From: Sphingomonas yantingensis
GTDB lineage: Bacteria; Pseudomonadota; Alphaproteobacteria; Sphingomonadales; Sphingomonadaceae
DNA: 64,000 nt
Direction of reading: 5' to 3'
Assembly (NCBI RefSeq): GCF_014199325.1
Contig: NZ_JACIJJ010000003.1
Location: 310,001-374,000 of the forward strand
Shown: positions 35,827-44,122 of the stretch, one piece after another
Numbering within the stretch: position 1 is the stretch's first letter
Layout of the letters: each line of letters starts with the position of its first letter
The notes under the pieces: generated by a model
The model's database searches: none
The model's input: only the letters and a program-made list of their open reading frames with translations
Told to the model about the DNA's origin: nothing
Translations under genes and position numbers: made by a program

Positions 35827-37296
35827 ATGCCCGCGACGCCGGTCCGCCTGCGGGCTGCGGTCCCGCTTCTCCTGCTCGCGCTCGTCGCGCTTGGCCTGCG
35901 CGTCTGGGACTTCGGCAACCCGGTCGTCCATGTCGATGAGCAATTCTACCTGCTGGTCGGCGAGCGGATGTGGCACGGCGCGGTGCCGTTCATCGATATC
36001 TGGGACCGGAAACCCGTCGGCCTGTTCCTGATCTATGCCGTCGCCGCCGCCTTTCCGGGTGACGGCATCCTCGCCTATCAGTTGATGGCCACCGCCGCCG
36101 CGATCGCCACCGCCGCGGTGGTGCGATCCGCCAGCCTGCGCGTCGGCGCGCGGCCGAGTGGGGCGCTGCTGGCCGGGATCGCCTATCTCCTCTGGCTGCC
36201 GATGCTGGGCGGGCGCGGCGGACAGGCGCCGGTCTTCTACAATCTGCTGGTCGCGGTCGCGGTGTTCGGGACGCTGGCGCTGCCGGCGCTCGCCACGGCA
36301 CAGCGGCGGGCCGCGATCCTGCGCTCGGGGCTGATCGCCTGCCTGCTGGCGGGCGTCGCGATTCAGGTGAAGTACACCGCCGCGGTGGAGGGAGCGTTCG
36401 TCGGCCTTGCCCATCTCTGGTGGCTGCACCGCGCTGGCGGGCGCCGCGGCGGGCTGATCGTCGCCGGTCTGGCGTGGGCGGTGGCGGGGCTGTTGCCGAC
36501 CGCGATCGCCTATGCCGCCTATGCCACGATGGGGCCCGCCGCAGCAGAGGCGTTCTGGTTCGCCAACTTCAGCTCGATCTTCCTGCGCGCGCCCTATCCG
36601 CCGGGCGAGCTGGCAATGCGGCTGCTTGGTATCGCCGCGCAGCTATCGCCGCTCATTGCCTGCGCACTGCTCGGATGGCGGCTCAGGCCGCGGCCGACAC
36701 CCGCCCCGCTGGCGCTTGCCTATGGCTGGCTGATCGCGGCGCTGTTCGGTTTCGGGGCGATCGGGACGTTCTTCGACCACTATGCCCTGCCGCTGATCGC
36801 CCCGCTCTCGCTGCTGTCCGCCGCGACGTTCGGCCGGCGCCCGCGTGCGGCGGTTGGGGCGCTCGGCATCGGGCTATTGCTGTTCCTTGCCGAGCGGGCG
36901 TTCGTCGCCGACGACGCGCCGGGCGCGCGGGAGACTGCGCGGCTGGTCGCCCTCAACGCGCATGGGCAATGCCCCTATGTCTTCATCGGCGACACGATCA
37001 CCTACGCGCTGTCGGGTACCTGCCTGCCGACCGCTTATGTGTTTCCGAACCTGCTCGCCTATTCGACCGAACAGGGCGCGACCGGCATCGACGAGGCGGG
37101 TGAGGTCCGCCGGATTATGGGCCGCCGGCCGCCGGTGATCGTCACTTCGACACGCAACCTGACGATCTGGAACCCCGGCAGCCTCGCCGCGGTCAAGGCA
37201 GCGATGCGGCGCGACTATCGCCGGGTCTGGACGACGCCGCGCAGTGGCTGGCGAACCGTGATCTACTTGAGGAACGACCTCAACTTCCGCCGCTAA
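35827..37296 (+). CDS. GT-C membrane glycosyltransferase (PMT/ArnT-like)
   Basis: This 489-residue protein has about ten hydrophobic helices. The first extracytoplasmic loop has the Asp-Glu pair (D37-E38 in HVDEQFY), the usual catalytic or metal site of GT-C enzymes such as GT39/GT83. A second acidic motif (DIWDRKP) follows. A soluble C-terminal region (about 370-489) probably binds the acceptor. GT-C enzymes use polyprenyl-phosphate sugars; the acceptor here is unknown. It is the second gene after the retropepsin-like protein. Its TAA interlocks with the modA stop. Confidence 0.75.
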   Translation: MPATPVRLRAAVPLLLLALVALGLRVWDFGNPVVHVDEQFYLLVGERMWHGAVPFIDIWDRKPVGLFLIYAVAAAFPGDGILAYQLMATAAAIATAAVVRSASLRVGARPSGALLAGIAYLLWLPMLGGRGGQAPVFYNLLVAVAVFGTLALPALATAQRRAAILRSGLIACLLAGVAIQVKYTAAVEGAFVGLAHLWWLHRAGGRRGGLIVAGLAWAVAGLLPTAIAYAAYATMGPAAAEAFWFANFSSIFLRAPYPPGELAMRLLGIAAQLSPLIACALLGWRLRPRPTPAPLALAYGWLIAALFGFGAIGTFFDHYALPLIAPLSLLSAATFGRRPRAAVGALGIGLLLFLAERAFVADDAPGARETARLVALNAHGQCPYVFIGDTITYALSGTCLPTAYVFPNLLAYSTEQGATGIDEAGEVRRIMGRRPPVIVTSTRNLTIWNPGSLAAVKAAMRRDYRRVWTTPRSGWRTVIYLRNDLNFRR

Positions 37297-38069
37297 CGCG
37301 CAGCAAAACCGAACTTCTTCAAGATGGATTGCCCAGATCGGCCGAGTAGGAAGCGGCGGAACAGCTCGCTGCCCACATCCCGCGACCGGGCAAGCCGCGC
37401 GATCGGATAACGGATCGGCGGATGGCTCGCCGCCGGGAACACACCGACGACGCGCACCCTGCGCGAGGCCCGCGCGTCGGTGGCATAGACGATACCGAGC
37501 GGCGACGCACGCCGCTCGACCAGTGCCAGCGCCGCGCGCACATTCTCCGCGCGTGCTACGCGAGCCTCGACGCCGCGCCACGTACCTAGCCGCGTCAGCG
37601 CGGCCTGGCCATAGCGCCCGGCGGGCACCGCGTCCGGGTCGGCCATCGCCAGCCTTCCGTTGCCCAATGCCCGCGCCAGATCGACGCCCGGCCGCAGGTC
37701 GACGCGCACCCGGCTGCTCGCAGGCGCAACGAGCACGAGGCGATTGCCGGCGAGCGTCGCGCGTGTTCCCCGTGCCAGCAACCCGCGCTTCTCCAAGTCG
37801 TCCATCCATGGTTCGTCTGCCGACACGAACAGATCGGCCGGCGCCCCCGCCGCAATCTGCCGCGCCAGCGCGGAAGATGCGGCGAACGACAGGACGGGCC
37901 GCGGGCGTCCCCTCCGCGCGTAAGCATCGGCCGCCGCCTCCAGCGCGTCCTGCATGCTCGCGGCGGCCAGCACTAGCGGCCCACGCTGGGCAAGTGCGGG
38001 CGCGGGGACAAGGAACAAGGCGAGCGCGGCGACGAACAGCCGCCGCGCCGCCCAAAAGCGCTGCCTCAA
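37293..38069 (-). CDS. modA: Molybdate ABC transporter substrate-binding protein (orphan)
   Basis: This 258-residue protein has a signal peptide ending near APALAQ, then a type 2 periplasmic binding fold: LVLAAASMQDALEAAADAY, FAASSALARQIAAGAPADLFVSAD (the Ser/Ser oxyanion ligands) and PDAVPAGRYGQAAL. It should bind molybdate or tungstate, but neither modB nor modC is next to it, so it must pair with a permease elsewhere. It overlaps the phasin gene stop by 4 nt, an unusual partner. Confidence 0.88.
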   Translation of the reverse strand: MRQRFWAARRLFVAALALFLVPAPALAQRGPLVLAAASMQDALEAAADAYARRGRPRPVLSFAASSALARQIAAGAPADLFVSADEPWMDDLEKRGLLARGTRATLAGNRLVLVAPASSRVRVDLRPGVDLARALGNGRLAMADPDAVPAGRYGQAALTRLGTWRGVEARVARAENVRAALALVERRASPLGIVYATDARASRRVRVVGVFPAASHPPIRYPIARLARSRDVGSELFRRFLLGRSGQSILKKFGFAAR

Positions 38070-38482
38070 CGGCGGCCCGTCATCTGGCCGATCGCGTTGC
38101 GACCGAAATCGGCGATCAGTTCGCCGATCTCGCGCACCTGCGCCACCGACCGGCTGCTCTGCTCGCGCAAGAACTCGGTCTGGATACGCATCACCTCGGA
38201 CAGATCGTTGGCCTGCGCGGCCGAGCGCATCGCCTGAAAGGCCTCGCGCGTGTTCGTCTCGGCCTGGTCGAGCATCTTGAGGCCGAGTTGCGATCCGGCA
38301 TCGGCCATCGCCTCGCCCGTCGCCTTCATCCGCTCGCCCGCAGCCTGCATGCCTTCGGTCGCGCGGGCCATGCCGTCCTGCATCTGCTCGCCGGCGCGGC
38401 GCGCGCCGTCCTGCGCCGCATCCATGCCGGCCTTGGCCGTGTCGGTGGCCTGATCCACCGCTTCGTTCGGGTTCTTCGCCAT
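38066..38482 (-). CDS. Phasin-family protein
   Basis: This 138-residue, highly helical protein is rich in Ala, Gln, Glu and Met. The C-terminal part (about 70-130) resembles the Phasin_2 motif, including AETNTREAFQAMRSAAQANDLSEVMRIQ and EFLREQSSRSVAQVREIGE. Phasins coat polyhydroxyalkanoate granules; phaB is present at 61106. ATG 38482 (MAKNPNEAV) was chosen over the longer upstream frame. First gene of a two-gene unit with modA. Confidence 0.85.
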   Translation of the reverse strand: MAKNPNEAVDQATDTAKAGMDAAQDGARRAGEQMQDGMARATEGMQAAGERMKATGEAMADAGSQLGLKMLDQAETNTREAFQAMRSAAQANDLSEVMRIQTEFLREQSSRSVAQVREIGELIADFGRNAIGQMTGRR

Positions 38483-38570
38483 GACCGTTACTCCCAGTAC
38501 GTGCCGTTTCGGCTTCGCCGGTTCGACGCCCGAACCACGCCCTTGTTCCAGAAGCGTCGGGGACGAGCGG

Positions 38571-40382
38571 TCAGCTATCGTCACCCATGCGCAGCGCGGC
38601 GATGAAAGCTTCCTGCGGGATGCTGACCGAGCCATACTCGCGCATCCGCTTCTTGCCTTCCTTCTGCTTGTCGAGGAGCTTGCGCTTGCGGCTGATGTCG
38701 CCGCCATAGCATTTGGCGGTCACGTCCTTGCGCAGCGCCGCGATCGTCTCTCGCGCCACGACCTTGCCGCCGATCGCCGCCTGGATCGGGATCTTGAACA
38801 GGTGGCGCGGGATCAGGTCCTTCAGCCGCTCGCACATGCCGCGCCCGCGGCTCTCGGCGGTCGAGCGGTGGACGATCATCGACAGCGCGTCGACGGGCTC
38901 GTTGTTGACGAGGATGCTCATCTTGACGAGGTCGCCCTCGCGATAGCCGACCTGCTCATAGTCGAAGCTGGCATAGCCGCGGCTGATCGATTTCAGCCGG
39001 TCGTAGAAGTCGAACACCACTTCGTTGAGCGGCAGCTCATACTTCACCTGCGCGCGGCCGCCGACGTACGTCAGGTCCTTCTGGATGCCGCGGCGATCCT
39101 GGCACAGCTTCAGGATGGGGCCGAGATATTCGTCGGGTACGTAGATCGTCGCCTCGATCCACGGTTCGGCGATCGTCTCGATCTTGTTGGGATCGGGCAT
39201 GTCCGCCGGGTTGTGAAGCTCCAGATGCCCGCCGCCATGCGTCAGCTCGATCTGATAGACGACCGACGGCGCGGTGGTGATGAGGTCGAGGTCGTATTCG
39301 CGGCTCAACCGCTCCTGAATGATCTCGAGGTGCAGGAGGCCGAGGAAGCCGCAGCGGAAGCCGAAGCCGAGCGCGGCCGAGGTTTCCATCTCGAAGCTGA
39401 AGCTGGCGTCGTTCAGGCGCAGCTTGCTAATCGATTCGCGCAGCTTCTCGAAGTCGTTGGCGTCGGTCGGGAACAGGCCGCAGAACACGACCGGCTGCAC
39501 TTCCTTGAAGCCCTCGAGCGGTTCGGCCGCAGGCTTCTTGGCGTCGGTAAGCGTGTCGCCGACGCGCGCCTGCGCCACTTCCTTGATCTGCGCGGTGATG
39601 AAGCCGATCTCGCCGGGGCCGAGGTCCGACAATTGCTCGATCTTGGGCCGGAAGCAGCCGACGCGATCGACCAGATGCGTCGTCCCCGACTGCATGAACT
39701 TGACCTGCTGACCCTTCTTCAGCGTCCCGTCCATCACGCGCACAAGGATCACGACGCCCAGATACGGGTCGTACCAGCTGTCGACGAGCATCGCCTTCAG
39801 CGGTGCATTCGCATCGCCCTTGGGCGGCGGAATGCGCTCGCACACCGCGTTGAGAATATCCTCGATCCCGATCCCCGCCTTGGCGCTGGCGAGCACCGCG
39901 TTGGAGGCGTCGAGGCCGATGATCTCCTCGATCTCGTGCCGCACCTTTTCGGGCTCGGCGGAGGGCAGGTCGATCTTGTTGATGACGGGCACGATCTCAT
40001 GGTCGTGCTCGATCGACTGATAGACGTTTGCGAGCGTCTGTGCCTCCACGCCCTGCGCCGCGTCGACGACCAGCAGCGCGCCCTCGCACGCCGCCAGGCT
40101 GCGCGACACCTCATAGGCGAAGTCGACATGGCCCGGCGTGTCCATGAGGTTGAGGACATAATCCTCGCCGTCCGGCCCCTTCCAATCGAGGCGCACGGTC
40201 TGCGCCTTGATGGTGATGCCGCGTTCCTTTTCGATGTCCATGTTGTCGAGCACCTGCTCGGACATCTCGCGATCGGCGAGGCCGCCGGTGCGCTGGATCA
40301 GACGGTCGGCCAGCGTCGACTTGCCATGGTCGATATGGGCGATGATCGAAAAATTGCGGATCTTGGACTGGGGCGTGCTCAT
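38571..40382 (-). CDS. lepA: Elongation factor 4 (LepA)
   Basis: This 603-residue translational GTPase promotes back-translocation or late ribosome assembly. G1 is [10 protein letters not shown]2 lies in [12 protein letters not shown]3 is DTPGHVDF, and G4 is NKIDLP. Domains II to V and the C-terminal LepA-specific block ([37 protein letters not shown]) are complete. ATG 40382 ([10 protein letters not shown]) was chosen over ATG 40415, matching the family start. Confidence 0.97.
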   Translation of the reverse strand: MSTPQSKIRNFSIIAHIDHGKSTLADRLIQRTGGLADREMSEQVLDNMDIEKERGITIKAQTVRLDWKGPDGEDYVLNLMDTPGHVDFAYEVSRSLAACEGALLVVDAAQGVEAQTLANVYQSIEHDHEIVPVINKIDLPSAEPEKVRHEIEEIIGLDASNAVLASAKAGIGIEDILNAVCERIPPPKGDANAPLKAMLVDSWYDPYLGVVILVRVMDGTLKKGQQVKFMQSGTTHLVDRVGCFRPKIEQLSDLGPGEIGFITAQIKEVAQARVGDTLTDAKKPAAEPLEGFKEVQPVVFCGLFPTDANDFEKLRESISKLRLNDASFSFEMETSAALGFGFRCGFLGLLHLEIIQERLSREYDLDLITTAPSVVYQIELTHGGGHLELHNPADMPDPNKIETIAEPWIEATIYVPDEYLGPILKLCQDRRGIQKDLTYVGGRAQVKYELPLNEVVFDFYDRLKSISRGYASFDYEQVGYREGDLVKMSILVNNEPVDALSMIVHRSTAESRGRGMCERLKDLIPRHLFKIPIQAAIGGKVVARETIAALRKDVTAKCYGGDISRKRKLLDKQKEGKKRMREYGSVSIPQEAFIAALRMGDDS

Positions 40383-40446
40383 GGTCGGCGCGGCCGATAG
40401 CATCGAATGCGGCACTTGCCAAAGCGGGCTTTTCGCCCGTGGGACA

Positions 40447-40836
40447 TCACCGCTTCGGCGGCGCGATCCGGGCGAAGTCGTACGCCGCCTCGCCCTGATA
40501 CAGCGTGATGCGCGTCGGCGCAGGCAGCCGGTCGAGGCGCAGCTTCACCGCGCGTGCCGATCCGTCGATCTCGAACCGCCGATAGGGGAAGGCCCCGACA
40601 TAGAAACGCGGCAGGATGTAGGGGCCGCGCTCGTCGCGGCCGACGACATAGCGGACCGCCTTTCGATCGTTGAGCAGCAGGTCGCCGTTCGACAGCGCCA
40701 CGGTGCCGCAGCACATGTTGCGGAACACCCCCGCCTCGCCCGCCGGGACATAGGCGTCGTAGAGGAACAGCCGGTATCCCGCCGCCGCAAGAAGCAGCGC
40801 GAGTACGACCGCACCGACCTTGGCCAATCGTCCCAT
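40447..40836 (-). CDS. Hypothetical membrane-anchored protein
   Basis: This 129-residue protein has one N-terminal hydrophobic helix (about 6-25, uncleaved or signal) and then a soluble part with [19 protein letters not shown]. No family recognised. The promoter side contains an AT-rich inverted repeat, unusual in this high-GC region. It lies between lepA and tRNA-Pro. Confidence 0.6.
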   Translation of the reverse strand: MGRLAKVGAVVLALLLAAAGYRLFLYDAYVPAGEAGVFRNMCCGTVALSNGDLLLNDRKAVRYVVGRDERGPYILPRFYVGAFPYRRFEIDGSARAVKLRLDRLPAPTRITLYQGEAAYDFARIAPPKR

Positions 40837-40859
40837 GCCCCCTCCCCCAACGCACGTAT

Positions 40860-40889
40860 ATCAAATCAAGCTATATATGTAGATTTGAT
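40860..40889 (-). promoter_or_regulatory. AT-rich inverted repeat, candidate operator
   Basis: Perfect 8-bp arms ATCAAATC (40860-40867) and GATTTGAT (40882-40889) flank a TATATA core, 24 nt upstream of the start of the hypothetical gene at 40836. A TTGAC-like box lies just beyond the far arm. Such symmetry in an AT-rich island suggests a dimeric repressor or activator site overlapping a promoter. Confidence 0.4.
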
Positions 40890-40989
40890 AGTCAAACGCT
40901 TTCGCCAAGCGCGAACGGTTGCGAAGCGGAAATCTCGGAGGCGGGCGGCGCCGAAGCGCCAGACCCTCTCGACGAAGCGGGAAAGAAAT

Positions 40990-41066
40990 TGGTCGGGGAA
41001 AGAGGATTCGAACCTCCGGCCCCTGCCTCCCGAAGACAGTGCTCTACCAGGCTGAGCTATTCCCCG
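40990..41066 (-). tRNA. tRNA-Pro (anticodon CGG)
   Basis: This 77-nt minus-strand cloverleaf has acceptor CGGGGAA/TTCCCCG, anticodon stem CTGTC/GGCAG around the loop TTCGGGA (CGG), a GGTTCGAATCC T-arm and an encoded CCA. It reads the proline codon CCG. Confidence 0.97.
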
Positions 41067-41151
41067 ACCGGCGCCGACGGGGCGAACCCCGGTGGCGAGG
41101 CGCGCCGTATAGCAGGCTGTTTCGGCGACGCAAGCGGCCTTCGCCGACTTT

Positions 41152-41790
41152 TCACGATGCGCTTGCCGCCGCCTGCATCTCGGCGATCAGGGCCTCGTCC
41201 GCCGCCTTTGCCGACTGCGCCGCGGGCCGCTCGGCGAGGCGCGCGGCATAGGCCTCGAACGCCGGGAGCGTCGGCAGCGAGCCAAAGCGCAGTCCCCACA
41301 TCACGTGCGAGCCGACGTAGACATCGGCCGCGGTGAACCGGCCTGCTGCAACAAAGTCATGACTTTTCAGCCAGTCCTCGAGCGTCCCTACCGCCTCGTC
41401 GTAAGTGCCGAAGCCGACCATCGCGCGCTTCTCGGCCGCCACCTCGATCCCCAGCGCGCGGGTGATGATCGCCTGTTCGAGCGGCCCGGCGGCGAAGAAC
41501 AGCCAGCGATAATAATCGCCTCGGTCGGCCGGCGGCGGGGCCAGATCGCGATCGGGCACTACGTCCGCCAGATAGGCACAGATCGCCGCGCATTCGGTCA
41601 CGACCTGCCGCCGGTGAACGATCGCAGGCACCTTCCCCATCGGGTTGATCGCGCGATACTCGGCCGCCTTCATCGTGGTGCCGTAGTCGAGCAGGACGAC
41701 ATCGTGCGGCACCCCAGTCTCATGCACCATCCAGCGGGCGATCTGCCCGCGCGACATAGGATTGGTATAAAGCGTCAGTTCGGCGGCCAT
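41152..41790 (-). CDS. Glutathione S-transferase family protein
   Basis: This 212-residue protein has a thioredoxin-like N-domain starting LTLYTNPMSRGQIARWMV. The region near the usual catalytic residue shows Ser (PMSRG) rather than Tyr, as in several bacterial GSTs. INPMGKVPAIV and TECAAICAYLAD mark the glutathione site. The C-domain carries FTAADVYVGSHVMWGL. It lies upstream of the tRNA-Pro gene; its substrate is unknown. Confidence 0.92.
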   Translation of the reverse strand: MAAELTLYTNPMSRGQIARWMVHETGVPHDVVLLDYGTTMKAAEYRAINPMGKVPAIVHRRQVVTECAAICAYLADVVPDRDLAPPPADRGDYYRWLFFAAGPLEQAIITRALGIEVAAEKRAMVGFGTYDEAVGTLEDWLKSHDFVAAGRFTAADVYVGSHVMWGLRFGSLPTLPAFEAYAARLAERPAAQSAKAADEALIAEMQAAASAS

Positions 41791-41835
41791 GGCAGATCTC
41801 CCTCAACCAGAACGGAACACGAACTTCGCGGCGCG

Positions 41836-42711
41836 TCAACGCAGCTTGCGGTCGAACAGCGCCAGCGTGCGGCTCCATGCCAGCTTCGCCGCCGCCGCAT
41901 TGTACCGCTCGGCGGAGGTGTCGTTGTTGAAGGCGTGCTCGACCCCCGGATATTCGTAGACGGCGACGTCCTTGCCCGCCGCCTTCAGCGCCGCGCCCCA
42001 TGGCTCGGCGGTCGCGTTGACGCGGGCGTCGTTGCCGGCAAGCTGGAGGATCATCGCCGCGCTCACCTTGCCCGCCTCGGCCGGATCGGGCGCGGGGCCG
42101 TAATAGCTCACTGCCGCGTCGAGCCCCTGCCCCGCCGCCACCGCAACGCGATTCACCATCGCCCCGCCCCAGCAGAAGCCGACGACTCCGACCTTCATCC
42201 GCTTGCCGTCGCGCATGCCCAGCGACCGGACCGCGCCCGCCGCGGCGGCGACCGTCTGCGCAAGGTCGAGCTTGCCGATCAGGTCGCGCGCCTGGTCCGG
42301 ATCGGCGGGCGTGCCGCCGGCCGGGGTCAGGAAATCGGGCGCGACCGCGATATACCCCGCCAGCGCGATGCGGCGGGCCACATCCTCGATATGCGCATTG
42401 AGCCCGCGATTCTCGTGGATCACCATGACCACACCGCGCGCACCCTTGGCCGACGCGGGGCCCGCGAAATAGGCATCGAGCGGCGCACCGACGCCGGTCG
42501 GCAGCGGACTGCGCCCCGTCTTCAACCGCTTGTCGGCGGGATCGACCTGCTGCGCGGCTGCCGCGGAGGGGGCGAGGCCCGCGATCAGCGTCTCCGCCGC
42601 CGCGACGCTGCCCGCCAGCACCGTCATCTCCGCCAGCATGCGGCGGCGGTCGCGATGCTCGTGCGTAAAGGCGTCGTAGATATCGATGGCCTGTCGGCGA
42701 AGATCGGTCAT
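41836..42711 (-). CDS. Dienelactone hydrolase-family protein with Tat-like leader
   Basis: This 291-residue alpha/beta hydrolase has the nucleophile Cys in GFCWGG, a VVMVIHENRGLNAHI block, and the His in the terminal GVEHAFNN. This Cys-Asp-His triad is the dienelactone hydrolase signature. ATG 42711 (MTDLRRQAID) is followed by RDRRRMLAEMTVLAGS, which looks like a Tat signal, suggesting export. Such exported forms occur widely in alphaproteobacteria. The physiological ester is unknown. Confidence 0.9.
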   Translation of the reverse strand: MTDLRRQAIDIYDAFTHEHRDRRRMLAEMTVLAGSVAAAETLIAGLAPSAAAAQQVDPADKRLKTGRSPLPTGVGAPLDAYFAGPASAKGARGVVMVIHENRGLNAHIEDVARRIALAGYIAVAPDFLTPAGGTPADPDQARDLIGKLDLAQTVAAAAGAVRSLGMRDGKRMKVGVVGFCWGGAMVNRVAVAAGQGLDAAVSYYGPAPDPAEAGKVSAAMILQLAGNDARVNATAEPWGAALKAAGKDVAVYEYPGVEHAFNNDTSAERYNAAAAKLAWSRTLALFDRKLR

Positions 42712-42863
42712 GGCTGCATCTCTCCCGGCGAGTCGAATCGCGCTGTCACCGGCGTAGCGCGTCGCCCGCATCGGCGGAATGCCCGCGACCTTTAGGCGCT
42801 CTTAACCCTTTTCCGGTTATCGCCCCATCCGTGACCGCCATTTGGGGGACAGGGGAGATTTCG

Positions 42864-44099
42864 ATGCGTAAGTGGTTTGCGGCGCTGCCGCTTTTCGCGC
42901 TAGCCGCTTGCGGCGGCGGCGGTACCGACGCGCAGACCGCGGGCAGCATCGCGCCGCCCACGGGCGGCACGGGCACGGGCACCGGCGGCGGTTCGGGCGG
43001 GGGCATCGGTGGCGGTACCGGCGGTACCGCGACGCCGACCCCGACGCCCGCGCATTTCCTCGACGTCGGCACGACCACCAGTTTCCAAGCGGTGGGCGGC
43101 CTCCATTCGCTGAACGTGACCGAAACCGGGGTCGAGGGGGTCGAGGGGCCGAGGCTCTATGCGGGCAACGCCGCGACCGTCCGCGCGCCCTCGGGCGAGA
43201 TCAGCTACAATCCGCGTGACGGGATCTTCACGGTGACGCTGGCCGATACCGCCGCGAACGTCAGCCTGAACAACTACCGGTTCCAGGACCCGGCGCACCG
43301 CACCGACTATGGCGGCGTCGCCAACCCGCAATGGGGCACGCCGACCAACCTCACTGACTTCAACTATCTGGAGGGTGTCGGCCCATCGAGCTCGACCGAG
43401 CGGGTCGATGCGATCACCTTCTTCTATCAGCGGCCGGGGTCGCAGACGAAGTACGTCTCGCTCGCGGGCTATGTGCGCAACGCCTTCAATCCGACGCGAA
43501 ACCCGCTGGCCAATACGGCAAACAGCGAATCAGTGTTCGAGCGCGGTGCGTTCGTCTTCGGCGAATCGACCGGGCGGACGCAGATTCCGCTGACCGGCCA
43601 GGCCACCTTCTCGGGCGGGATGCTGGCAACGATGGTGTCGAACACCTCGCTCGATACCGCGCGCTTCCCGACCTATTTCCAGTGGATCACGGGGACGAGC
43701 GAGCTCAAGTTCGACTTCGCCGCCGCGACCATGTCGGTGCTGATGAACGGCACGGTGTCGGCCGCCAACTATGGCGGGCAGATCATCGACAACAGCTTCG
43801 TCGGCGTCGCCTCCGGCTCAACGTTCAAGGCAGAGGGTACGGGCAAGATCGACCTGACCAAGACCGGCGGCTTCACCGGCAACTTCGTCACCGCCGCCTT
43901 CACCCAGCCCAACGGCACGGTGGTCCGCCCCGATTTCGCAAAGGTCAACGGCAGCACCTCGACCGCCGGCGCCAATTCGATCGACGGCAGCTTCTATGGA
44001 CCCAATGCGGTCAATGTCGGCGGCGGCTTCCGCATCATCGGCGGCATTCCCGACCAGCGAGTCGACATCCTCGGCGCCTTTACCGGCGCGAAGAAGTAA
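42864..44099 (+). CDS. Surface lipoprotein with TbpB-like beta-barrel (Slam substrate)
   Basis: This 411-residue protein starts at ATG 42864 with an AGGGGAG site 5-6 nt away. The signal ends in lipobox LAAC (Cys16). Residues 17-60 are a Gly/Thr/Pro-rich flexible linker that would lift the domain off the membrane. The remainder is strand-rich, and the C-terminus ends with GSFYGPNAVNVGGGF and DILGAFTGA, the classic TbpB_B_D barrel signature (GxFYGPxAxExGGxF...GAF). Such lipoproteins are flipped to the cell surface by Slam. The next gene, 23 nt downstream, is a Slam homologue. Ligand unknown; relatives bind transferrin, haem or host proteins. Confidence 0.85.
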   Translation: MRKWFAALPLFALAACGGGGTDAQTAGSIAPPTGGTGTGTGGGSGGGIGGGTGGTATPTPTPAHFLDVGTTTSFQAVGGLHSLNVTETGVEGVEGPRLYAGNAATVRAPSGEISYNPRDGIFTVTLADTAANVSLNNYRFQDPAHRTDYGGVANPQWGTPTNLTDFNYLEGVGPSSSTERVDAITFFYQRPGSQTKYVSLAGYVRNAFNPTRNPLANTANSESVFERGAFVFGESTGRTQIPLTGQATFSGGMLATMVSNTSLDTARFPTYFQWITGTSELKFDFAAATMSVLMNGTVSAANYGGQIIDNSFVGVASGSTFKAEGTGKIDLTKTGGFTGNFVTAAFTQPNGTVVRPDFAKVNGSTSTAGANSIDGSFYGPNAVNVGGGFRIIGGIPDQRVDILGAFTGAKK

Positions 44100-44122
44100 G
44101 CGGCCGGACCGGGACCGCCCCG

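Noticed and set aside
33462..35918. 818-codon minus-strand frame over the IclR and retropepsin genes
   Set aside because: Antisense shadow; it also runs through the riboswitch and has no family features.
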